From: Hedera helix
Lineage: Eukaryota; Streptophyta; Magnoliopsida; Apiales; Araliaceae
Length of the DNA stretch: 64,000 bases
Assembly (NCBI GenBank): GCA_947179155.2
Contig: OX359282.1
Span: 26,677,221 to 26,741,220, forward strand
Direction of reading: 5' to 3'
The number at the start of each line of letters is the position of its first letter. The stretch's first letter is position 1. Under the pieces are notes generated by a model. The model did no database searches, was not told where the DNA came from, and saw only the letters and a list, made by a program, of their open reading frames with translations. Positions 11,451-22,296 of this stretch are shown in pieces. The translations under genes and the position numbers were made by a program.

Positions 11451-12821
11451 ATGGCTTCCACCACTGTTGCCGCCTCTTCCTCTGCCACTGTCTCCGTAGC
11501 AAAACAACAGGAAGCCGAAATAAGAGCAATGTTCGGTGACGAAGAGGAATTTAGCCACGCCAACGTTCCATCTAAAATCACTAAACAAACCCTTCATCAG
11601 TACAAGAGAGACTTCCACTTCCCCAGAGAGTACTCACTTACCGTACCGAAGCCCGAAGAGCGACTGTACTGGCGTCCGTCTACACCCAAAGTTGTCGTGC
11701 CAATCCAGGTCTTAAGGAACGGCGTTCGATTTCCCCTCCATCCCTTCATTACCGATCTCCTAGACTTCGTTGGAATAGGTCTAGCCCAACTGGTTCCTAA
11801 CTCATGTATCCATATCATATGCTTCATCGCCCATTGTCACGACCTCAAAATCACCCCATCCCTTGACTTCTTCTTTCACATCTTCTACCTAACCCGAACC
11901 AAAGAGGCCGGGTTCAGAACCTTAAACAGACTCCCAGGCCAAAAAACATGGATGCAGCCGCCATCTAGCAACAAAGGATGGAACAAAGAATGGCTCTATG
12001 TCTCTGGCCCTGACACCCATCTGATACCACCATGGGGGAACCCAGAGAAACCAACCATCGACCCCATCTTGAAGAACGAAACAGCAAGTTCAAACGCCTC
12101 TGTAGGAAGATCCCCGAAGAGCCATGGAACATCAACCTTTTGTCGGACCACAAATGGTTGTACTCCCATGGACGTAAGTTCCCAAACTCAATTTTTCTTT
12201 AATTGTCGAACTAACACAATGCATCTATCTAATCTACCCCTCTTTTATTTTATTTTGGCATCAGTAGTTGAAATTTACAAAAACCAACCATTCGCAGTTA
12301 ACCCCATATAGACCATCAAAGCCGCTCCCGAACCGACCGCAGTACCAGAATCCTCTTCCCACCCTGCTCCCCAACCAACTATAAGACCAGCTCACCACGA
12401 CTTCAGACCCCCTCCTGTGAACACAGAAACCCAAACTGCCGACCCCTCAACCACCCGAACCGTCCTCTCCCACGCCTCCTCAATCGAACCTCGCCCTGAA
12501 AAAAGGGTTCTAGACATGACGGACCTAGAGAAACAGCAGTTCAGGAAAAGAAAAAGAAGAAGACTAGTCAAGATCGTCGATCTCCCTCCCCAAACTGCTG
12601 ACCCCCTTCCTATAAACCCCCCTGTCACTGCCCATCCGAACACCCCTTCTCCACCGACTTCACCATCACCCACACTCAGAGAGAAAGAACCAATCTCCCC
12701 AATCCAGACCCAACCTTCACACCCCCTTTTTCCGACCCCAACCTCCACCGATCAGAACATACCCCCTCAACAACCTTCCCGATCCCCAACACCCATTGAG
12801 ATCGAGTCTGACCACTCCCCA
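11451..12821 (+). pseudogene. Element H antisense ORF, 5' part (putative gypsy-type domain)
   Basis: The plus-strand ORF starts at ATG 11451 in a good context (atccATGG). Residues near 85-125 (VLRNGVRFPLHPFITD, then QLVPNSC) match the plant 'putative gypsy type transposon' domain (PF04195 type). The coding signal moves from the first frame to another near 12060, so a one-base frameshift is likely. That second frame runs to a donor, GTAAGT at 12174. Splicing to an AG at 12264 or 12267 restores the first frame. This frame then has one stop (12309-12311) and runs on as a Pro/Ser/Thr-rich linker with a basic RKRKRRR patch to 12821, where E1a interrupts it. The same frame resumes at 34170. Tat elements often carry an extra antisense ORF here; its function is unknown. 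Confidence 0.7.
12174..12264 (+). other. Predicted intron 1 of the antisense ORF
   Basis: Donor gac|GTAAGT at 12174; the T-rich tract ttttattttattttggcatcag gives an acceptor ending at 12264, or at 12267 with the next AG. The preceding coding frame ends in phase 1, and removing the intron joins it to the open downstream frame. That phase match makes a chance pair of splice sites less likely. Confidence 0.6.
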
Positions 12822-14517
12822 TGTGACGCCCCCAAATCTGGGCCCACACAGCCCAAACTTGAGTCGTCAAAATACTACAACAAAATTATTACAACAAAGC
12901 ACAACGTACAACAATACAGTGTATAATAATACACAACTAAGTCTTCACTATTATTGCCACACTATTTTACAAAACGTGAAGACTATGACAGCTATTCCTC
13001 GGACCCTCACTCCATTCCCCGGCTAGACCCTGTTATGTTTTCATCTCCTGTTGAAAAACAATGGAACAAAAGAAAGGGTGAGCTCAAATAGCCCAGTAAA
13101 GAATATCATGACTAAGATAATGACGAATAAATTATCATTAGTCTTCAACAGTTGAGTTCTTGATAGAATACAATAGACTACAAGGTTTATATCAAAAACT
13201 GCAGTTAAATTCTTAAACAACGTTCAGATCAATAATAGCAGCGGAATGAGTAATCTATTAGAAGAATAATGCAGACTATAATGTCCACTCGGTTCTCTTT
13301 TTAGGAAAAACATCATCAACTTTTATCATCTGAAATATCATTAGTCAAGATAATACAAATTCACAGTTCCTGATCATAATCATGCACATCAACAGTTCAT
13401 CTTTGTACTACGGGCCAAAGATATTCAATATAGCACCAACGGTCATGATTATACCAGATTCAGCCTTTGGTCATAATCATACCAAACAACAGTTCATCTT
13501 TGCACTACGGGCCAAAGAGAACATTCACCACGTGCCATAAAAGACACCGAACAGATGTATCGCCTTTAACCTATTATATCGCCTTTAACCTATCATCTGT
13601 TCAACAAATATATCACATCTGTGCCCCCGGCCACAGATATTCACAACAGCTTGATTTTTGGATGATTAGAATGATATAAATGATGAACAGAATAAATAGG
13701 ATAACAATAAGTATCGGAAGTTTACTTTGTACAGATTCAAATAATGTCCAAATTGTCAACATGATGTGGAGTGAAATTCAAGATCCACAGTTCAGAATAA
13801 CGGTTACAATTCAATAGAAAGGTTCACGTAAATAGGAAGGTTCAGTTGAAATAATGAAGTTCAACTATTATGGAACATATAATATTTTCAGGAATTATAG
13901 AAGCAATAGTTCCATAATAAATTTCGATTTAGGAGTATGAAAGAAAATAATATCCCTTACCGTAGCAGGTTTGATTAACAAAAGGTGAAGGAAATTAATA
14001 CAAGGGTTATTCACCAACAGGCGGCAATCCGCTCCGTAAGGTTATTCCCACAATTTAATAGAATTTGAGTACAAAGAGTTATTCACCAAACAGGCGGCAA
14101 TCCGCTCCGTAAGGTTATTCTCAGAGATTAATAATGAATGAATACGAAAGGTTATTCACCAACAGGCGGCAATCCGCTCCGTAAGGTTATTCCCACAATT
14201 TAATAGAATTTGAGTACAAAGAGTTATTCACCAAACAGGCGGCAATCCGCTCCGTAAGGTTATTCTCAGAGATTAATAATGAATGAATACGAAAGGTTAT
14301 TCACCAACAGGCGGCAATCCGCTCCGTAAGGTTATTCCCACAATTTAATACATGGAAATAAAAGGCACGTCTTATGAGTAAGGAAGAAACAATATTATTA
14401 TCGAGAATCAAATAATGATAATCCCTTACCATAGTATGTTTGAATAATGGAAGATGAAAAAGATGGTATCCCTTACCGTAACACGTGACTGGATATTGAT
14501 TTAAATGAGGTTGATTA
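12822..14517 (-). repeat. E1a 3' LTR, distal part (split by E1b)
   Basis: This is the U5-side part of E1a's 3' LTR. It continues at 25240-26433 beyond the E1b insertion. The two parts total 2890 bp, exactly the length of the 5' LTR at 31275-34164. Only two differences were noticed between the LTRs (acatgGaaat/acatgAaaat; tacgAcacg/tacgGcacg), so the insertion is young. Confidence 0.95.
14004..14342 (-). repeat. 72-bp LTR repeat, 5 units (E1a 3' LTR)
   Basis: Five head-to-tail units of about 72 bp share ttattcacca-acaggcggcaatccgctccgtaaggttattc. Two alternating unit types form a 144-bp dimer. Each unit has a GCGG-caat-CCGC hairpin. The E1a 5' LTR has the same five units at 32456-32794, E1b has three in each LTR, and E2 has a diverged version. 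Confidence 0.9.
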
Positions 14518-17455
14518 TGTGACGCCCCCAAATCTGGGTCCACACAGCCCAAACTTGAGTCGTCAAAATACTACAACAAAATTATTACAACAAAGCACAA
14601 CGTACACAGTGTATAATAATACACAACTAAGTCTTCACTATTATTGCCACACTATTTTACAAAACGTGAAGACTATGATAACTATTCATCGGACCCTCAC
14701 TCCATTCCCCGGCTAGACCCTGTTATGTTTTCATCTCCTGTTGAAAAACAATGGAACAAAAGAAAGGGTGAGCTCAAATAGCCCAGTAAAGAATATCATG
14801 ACTAAGATAATGACGAATAAATTATCATTAGTCTTCAACAGTTGAGTTCTTGATAGAATACAATAGACTACAAGGTTTATATCAAAAACTGCAGTTAAAT
14901 TCTTAAACAACGTTCAGATCAATAATAGCAGCGGAATGAGTAATCTATTAGAAGAATAATGCAGACTATAATGTCCACTCGGTTCTCTTTTTAGGAAAAA
15001 CATCATCAACTCTTATCATCTGAAATATCATTAGTCAAGATAATACAAATTCACAGTTCCTGATCATAATCATGCACATCAACAGTTCATCTTTGTACTA
15101 CGGGCCAAAGATATTCAATATAGCACCAACGGTCATGATTATACCAGATTCAGCCTTTGGTCATAATCATACCAAACAACAGTTCATCTTTGCACTACGG
15201 GCCAAAGAGAACATTCACCACGTGCCATAAAAGACACCGAACAGATGTATCGCCTTTAACCTATTATATCGCCTTTAACCTATCATCTGTTCAACAAATA
15301 TATCACATCTGTGCCCCCGGCCACAGATATTCACAACAGCTTGATTTTTGGATGATTAGAATGATATAAATGATGAACAGAAGAAATAGGATAACAATAA
15401 GTATCGGAAGTTTACTTTGTACAGATTCAAATAATGTCCAAATTGTCAACATGATGTGGAGTGAAATTTAAAAATGATATTCAAGATCCACAGTTCAGAA
15501 TAACGGTTACAATTCAATAAAAAGGTTCACGTAAATAGGAAGGTTCAGTTGAAATAATGAAGTTCAACTATTATGGAACATATAATATTTTCAGGAATTA
15601 TAGAAGCAATAGTTCCATAATAAATTTCGATTTAGGAGTATGAAAGAAAATAATATCCCTTACCGTAGCAGGTTTGATTAACAAAAGGTGAAGGAAATTA
15701 ATACAAAGGGTTATTCACCAACAGGCGGCAATCCGCTCCGTAAGGTTATTCCCACAATTTAATAGAATTTGAGTACAAAGAGTTATTCACCAAACAGGCG
15801 GCAATCCGCTCCGTAAGGTTATTCTCAGAGATTAATAATGAATGAATACGAAAGGTTATTCACCAACAGGCGGCAATCCGCTCCGTAAGGTTATTCCCAC
15901 AATTTAATACATGGAAATAAAAGGCACGTCTTATGAGTAAGGAAGAAACAATATTATTATCGAGAATCAAATAATGATAATCCCTTACCATAGTACGTTT
16001 GAATAATGGAAGATGAAAAAGATAGTATCCCTTACGAGTAGTAAATTTGAGAGTATGAAAAAAAAATGACATCCCTTACCATAGTACGTTTGAATAATGG
16101 AAGATGAAAAAGATGGTATCCCTTACCGTAACACGTGACTGGATATTGATTTAAATGAGGTTGATTAACTTGAACAGTACACGTATACTTATAGATCTTC
16201 ACAAATACTCAAGATGACTTAAGCACACTTAGAGAGAACTTTCACAAGAAGTATTTAGAGAGAGAAAGAAAGAACAAGTAAGGAAGTTTATGAAAAATCC
16301 TTAAGTTAAGGCTTCTATTTATAGCCAAAAATCTCATCATTCATTTAATCTAAACCATTCATTTAAAGATCATCTTTTAATCTACACCATCCATTTCAAA
16401 TATTATATTATCTTTAATCTACACCATTCATTTCATATCACCTAATAATCACCTAACTTTATATTATAAACAAATCAATTTAATTATTCAACAATAATTC
16501 ACACTTTAATCTACACCATTCATTTCATATTACCTAATAATCACCTAACTTTATATTATAAACAAATCAATTCAATTATTCAACTTTAATCTACACCATT
16601 CATTTCATATCACCTAATAATCACCTAACTTTATATTATAAACAAATAACTTTATCAATTCAATTATTATGACTAATTGTTATAAATACAGTATAGTTAG
16701 CTCTTAGATATCAAGTCAATAAATTAATGAAATACAACTGTTTAAATAACATCATAATAGAGATAACAATAATGTAAAATAAAGCATACGTTACTGTGTA
16801 ATGACAATTATTGATTCAATAATGTGAATTACTGTGCATATGTTACTGTGACAATTATTAGGTTCAATAATTTTAAAAACAGTGCAACAACAATTATTGA
16901 CTCAATGATATAAAATACAGTGTAATGACAATTATTAAATCAATAATGCAAAATACTGTGTAACAACAATTATTGAATTGATAATATAAAATATTATGCA
17001 GTGACAATTATCGATGAAATGATGCGTAACAGTTACGGTGTCAATTATCAGACCAATAATATGAGACACTATGCAATACCGTGTGTTACTGTAGAGTACC
17101 GTGTGCTACAGAAAATACCATAAACTACCGTATGCTACTATTCTTTTATCACCGGTATTTTAACAGTTCCGTTGACTATTTTTATTTAAAAAAGTTACTT
17201 CTGTCGTTTTCTATATCCGACAAATATTCCGTTGTGGGGTCCACCAATAATTTATTATTTCGGCGCCGTCGTACGGCACGAATATTCCCCGACCAAACGA
17301 ATATTCCCCGACAAAGCGAATATTGTCCGACAAAATAAAATTTGCACATAACATCCTTAACTTTCAATTTTGTTAATTTAACCACTTACTGTTTCAAAAA
17401 AAATATATATGAAGAAAAATTAAATTTTGTATTTCATAAAATTCGGGGTCTTACA
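14518..17455 (-). repeat. E1b 3' LTR, 2938 bp
   Basis: Ends are TGTAAGACCC at 17455 and GGGGGCGTCACA at 14518 (minus strand). A TATA box (ctatttatag) lies at 16315-16324. Three 72-bp units lie near 15706-15900, and a second copy of the tatcccttac / tgaataatggaagatgaaaa block lies near 16000-16130. This block and the lower unit count explain why it is 48 bp longer than the E1a LTR. U3 holds many caattattga-tcaataat palindromic words. Confidence 0.95.
16795..17065 (-). repeat. Palindrome-rich block in Tekay U3
   Basis: The words gacaattattgattcaataatg, caattattgactcaatgat, gacaattattaaatcaataatg and similar recur about every 45-55 bp, each an imperfect palindrome, separated by actgtg-type words. 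The same block occurs in every LTR of E1a, E1b and, inverted and diverged, E2. It lies well upstream of the TATA-box region on the transcript strand, which would suit a set of protein-binding sites in U3. This is inference. Confidence 0.6.
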
Positions 17456-20400
17456 ACCTCCCCTCCTTATGAAATTTCGTCCCCGAAATTGACGTACCTG
17501 ACATATCGAAAAGGTAAGGATACTTAGATTTCATCTCAGATTCTAGCTCCCAGGTCATTTCCTCAGTATCTTGGTTCCTCCATAAAACCTTAACTTGAGG
17601 TATAACCTTTGAGCGTAGGATCTGCTCCTTCTTATCCAGGATCTTAACAGGTACCTCCTCGTATGTTAAATCCTCTGCTATAACGTCTGGTTCTAACTCA
17701 ATGACGTGGTTTGGGTCCTTCACATATTTACGTAACATAGATATGTGAAAAACGTTATGGATGCGAGACATACTTGGTGGTAGGGCTAGTCTGTAGGCTA
17801 CGGTTCCTATTCGATCGAGGATTTCAAATGGGCCAATAAATCGAAGGTTGAGCTTTCCTCTCTTTCCGAATCTCGTAACCCCTTTCCATGGAGAAACACG
17901 TAAGAATACATGATCTCCGACGTTGAAACTTTCGTCTCTCCGATGAAGATCAGCATAACTCTTTTGTCGTTCTTGTGCGGTCTGTATTCGTTGTCGGATC
18001 ATTTGGATCTTTTCGGTCGTCAAGCGTACCAACTCGGGTCCCAACAATTTTGCTTCTCCTACCTCATTCCAACATATTGGAGAGCGACACTTCCTTCCAT
18101 ACAATGCCTCGAATGGAGCCATGCCTATGCTTGCTTGGTAACTGTTGTTGTAAGAAAATTCCACCAACGGCAAGTACTTATCCCAACTTCCTTTGAAGTC
18201 TAATACACAAAGTCTCAAAAGATCTTCGAGGGTCTGGATCGTCCTTTCCGATTGTCCGTCCGTTTGAGGATGGTATGCAGAACTAAAACGTAGTTCAGTG
18301 CCCATAGCTTTTTGTAGACTGATCCAAAAGCGTGAAGTGAATCTAGGATCTCGATCAGAAACTATGGAAACTGGCATGCCATGCAATCTCACGATCTCAT
18401 TTATGTACATACCGGCAAGACGTTCAAGTGAAAAGTTTTCTCGTATAGGCAAGAAATGAGCAGATTTGGTCAATCTATCTACGATCACCCAAATTGCATC
18501 TAAGCCTTGAGAAACTTTTGGAAGACCCGTCACGAAGTCCATATTGATGTGTTCCCACTTCCATTCGGGAACTTCAAGTGATTGTAATGGACCTTTAGGA
18601 ACTTGATGCTCTGCCTTGACACGTTGACAAGTTAGGCACCTTGAGATAAACTCCGCAATCTCTCTTTTCATATTGTTCCACCAAAATGTATGTCGAAGAT
18701 CTCGATACATCTTGGTACCTCCTGGGTGGATTGCAAACGGCGTGTTGTGTGCCTCCATCATGATTTTATGCTTTAATTCAGGATCGTTAGGAACACAGAG
18801 TCGAGAGTTGACTCGAAGTATTCCTTTCTCGTCGATTCTTGCTTCGGAAATGGCACCTTCTTGTACTTTCTTTATCATGTTTATCAGTTCCGGATCGGTA
18901 GCTTGAGCAGCTTTAATTTTATCGATTAAAGTTGGTTCTACTCGCACGTGAGCAATCTTCGAGTGGGTCCCTGGTGTCTTTAGCTCTATCTCCATCTTTT
19001 GCAAGTCGTACAAAATACACTTTTGTGTTGTCAGCAGTGCACTTGTACTTGCATAAGATTTTCTGCTCAAAGCGTCAGCTACAACGTTCGCCTTTCCCGG
19101 GTGATACTGGATTGTGTGGTCATAATCCTTTAACAGCTCAAGCCAACGTCGTTGTCGCATGTTGAGTTCCTTCTGGGTGAAGAAATACTTGAGACTTTTA
19201 TGATCCGTATAGATATCCACTTTTTCTCCGTACAAGTAGTGTCTCCAGATCTTCAACGCGAAAACGACTGCTGCCAACTCTAGATCATGAGTAGGATAAT
19301 TTTTCTCATAATCTTTGAGTTGTCGAGAGGCGTAGGCTATAACCTTTCCATGTTGCATAAGGACACAGCCTAGACCTTTGCCAGAAGCATCGCTGTAGAT
19401 AACAAATTCTCCTGATCCTGATGGTATGGTCAGAACAGGAGCTGAAACCAGTCTCTTCTTGAGTTCTTGGAAACTTTTCTCGCATTCCTCGCTCCATATG
19501 AATTTTGTGCTTTTCCGAGTAAGCTGCGTTAATGGAGTGGCGATTCGAGAAAATCCTTCTACGAATCTCCGATAATAACCAGCTAGACCCAGAAAACTTC
19601 GGACTTCGGTTACTGTTTTGGGTTGTTCCCAATTTAGTACCGTTTCAATCTTCGCAGGATCGACTGATATTCCTTGACTAGAAATCACATGCCCAAGAAA
19701 CGCGACCTCCTCAAGCCAGAACTCACATTTCTTCAACTTGGCATATAATTTATTTTCACGGAGCTTTTGTAGTATCAATCTCAGGTGTTGTTCATGATCC
19801 TCGCGACTCTTGGAGTATATGAGGATGTCATCAATAAAGACAACCACAAAATGATCCAAATGTTCCTTGAATATCCGGTTCATCATGTCCATGAAAGCTG
19901 CAGGAGCATTAGTTAGTCCAAAAGGCATGACTAAGAACTCATAATGCCCATAACGAGTTCTGAAAGCAGTCTTTGGAATGTCCTCAGCTTTAACCTTTAA
20001 CTGATGATATCCAGAACGGAGATCAATCTTTGAGAAATGTTGAGCGCCTTGCAATTGATCAAACATGTCATCAATCCGAGGTAACGGGTACCTGTTCTTG
20101 ATGGTGACATGGTTCAATTCTCGGTAGTCAATGCACAATCTCATACTCCCGTCTTTCTTCTTCACAAATAGAACAGGAGCACCCCAAGGTGATGCACTCG
20201 GACGAATGAAACCGGTATCCAACAATTCCTGTAGTTGGACTTTTAACTCTTGAAGTTCAATGGGGGCCATTCGGTAGGGAGCTTTGGAAATGGGCTTGGT
20301 ACCGGGTTCAAGATCAATATAAAAATCAATTTCACGGTTTGGGGGTAAGCCAGGAAGTTCTTCAGGAAAAACGTCAGGAAACTCATTAACAATGGGAATA

Positions 20401-22097
20401 TCATTCAAGTTTGACGTATTTTTGTTCAAATCAGTGACATGAGCTAAAAAGGCTTGACATCCGTTTTTCAATAAACGAATGGCTTTATGGCTAGAAATAA
20501 CAGTTATAGATTTCAATGGTTTAGTTGCTTGAATTTGCATGACAGGTTGATTAGGAATATGAAAACTAATAATCTTATGAAAACAATCAATTTTAGCATG
20601 ATGGGTAGTCAACCAATCAATTCCTAAAATCACATCAAATTCACGCATCTCCAAAGAAATAAGGTCAACAGATAATGTGAGGTTGTTGATTTGAACTAGG
20701 CAAGATTTATAGACAGTAGATGTAATGGTCATTTCTCCTAATGGGGTTTCAACTGATAAGTCAAAGTCCAAGTTTTCAGGAGTTAAGTTTAAACGCTGAG
20801 CACATGCAGGTGAGATAAAAGAATGGGTAGAGCCAGTATCTAACAAAGCGTAGACTTCACGAGAATTTATGAATAGCTTACCGGTTATCACCTCGTTCGA
20901 GTTTCGTGCCATTTGGGATGTCACAACAAAAGCTCTCCCTTGAACTACAGATTTTCCTTTATCCGCGCTAGCTTTTGGTATCATCATTGCAGCTGGACTT
21001 GATTTTGTGGCAGGACAAAACCGCGCAAGATGACCCTCTTTCCCACAACTGTAGCACTTTTTGGACTGCAGTGTACAGTTTGGGCTGATGTGACCTTCCT
21101 GACCACACCTATAGCATCTCACTGGTGGTCGATCTTCTCCCCTTGAAACTGGGGTCGGTGCTGGTGTTGGTACTGGTGCTGGTGCCCTTCCATAATTATT
21201 ATGGAATCTCTTTCTTTTGAAATTGTTCCCACTAGATTCTCCTCTTCTGTTATTTGGTATGGAATTACCACCGAAGTGTTGGTTACCTCCTCGATGGTTC
21301 TCGTTCCTGTGGTTGTTGTCACTCCTTTCTCTATGCTGATCATTAACTCTTGGCTGCAATGTTTCATCTGTTTGCTCCACCCTTTGAGCTCTATCCACAA
21401 CATCTGAATACAAACTAAATTTATGAGAGCTAAGTTGTTGACGAATTTTGAATCTCAAACCTCTTAGGAACATCCGACTCATTCGTGCTTCGTCATCCAC
21501 AAGATGGGTGGCAAAGCGAGATAACTCGGCAAACTTAGCTTCATATTGGGAGACTGTCATGTTTCCCTGCTCCAGCTTAATGAATTCCACTTCCTTCATA
21601 TGGCGGATGCTTTCTGGGAAGTACTTCTCGTTAAACAGTTCTTCGAATTCTGTCCAAGACATTTCGAGTGCTGAAGGTTGGATACGTTTTACCGCTTCCC
21701 ACCAATGGTCTGCCTCACCTCGTAACATAAAAGTGGCAAATGGCACCTTCTGATCATCAGCGCATTGTAAGACATCAAGTATTTTTGTCGTCTGCTTCAG
21801 CCATGCCTCCGCTTTGAGTGGGTCAGGCTTCCCGTGGAATTCAGGTGGTCCTAATTCTTTAAATTGCTTAACAGTGACCATCCTCAAATTGCCAGCGTTT
21901 CTACCGTTATTATTGACTGGATTTCCTCTTCCTTAATTCTGTATGAACTGCATGAAATTCCTAAAGAATCCATCGTTCATCATGTTATCAGGAACATTAT
22001 TTCCTGAGTTGGCAGGAGGATTGTTTGGGGCCTCTTGATTCTCGGCTACATTTGCTTCAGGCATTCCATAGTTAACCTCTTGATTTCCAGATGCCAT
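17451..22097 (-). pseudogene. E1b gag-pol polyprotein, one nonsense codon
   Basis: A 1548-codon frame starts at ATG 22097 (MASGNQEVNY) and is broken only by TAA at 21933-21935 (codon 55, CAA in E1a). The next ATG in frame is at 21881. Domains by full-length residue: gag capsid about 90-230; two CCHC zinc knuckles 328-341 and 348-361; protease DTGS at 420; RT with FIDD at 754-757; RNase H about 898-1012; integrase with zinc site (H1117, H1124, C1154, C1157) and D1187, D1248, E1284; chromodomain-like end about 1460-1535 (VKVLWRN, EEMTWE). The stop codon TAA (17451-17453) lies inside the 3' LTR. It differs from E1a by about six residues plus the two stops. It would encode all proteins for retrotransposition but for the early stop. 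Confidence 0.93.
17456..17468 (-). other. E1b polypurine tract
   Basis: On the minus strand this reads aaggaggggaggt directly before the 3' LTR. The gag-pol frame runs through it (KEGRL), so the tract is both coding and the plus-strand primer. Confidence 0.85.
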
Positions 22098-22282
22098 ACT
22101 AAACTGTGGTCACAAAATAAATGTTAGTTCAAATAAACTGACTCATCACTTCATGTTCCTACATTCAAATCGACTCATTAGATAATAAAATCTATTTTAG
22201 GTAGGACACACTAGTGACTGATTCTATTCGTCTCTCCCCTCCTAGTTCTACCCCAGATCTCCATTAAAGACCATATCCCTAA

Positions 22283-22296
22283 GCTCTGATGCCAAC
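22283..22296 (-). other. E1b primer binding site (tRNA-iMet type)
   Basis: On the minus strand, gttggcatcagagc follows the 5' LTR directly. TGG-ATCAGAGC is complementary to the 3' end of plant initiator tRNA-Met, with one base different from E2 (tggtatcagagc). A 186-bp leader separates it from the gag ATG. Confidence 0.85.

Noticed and set aside
12796..13026. ORFs across the LTR start (also at 14519, 22289, 31267, 39388)
   Set aside because: The same peptide recurs at each Tekay LTR end with different starts set by the flanking DNA. It is LTR sequence, not a gene.
14004..14342. CRISPR-like spaced repeats in the LTR
   Set aside because: Repeat and spacer are both repeated, the units are LTR-internal and recur at homologous positions, and the genome is a plant.
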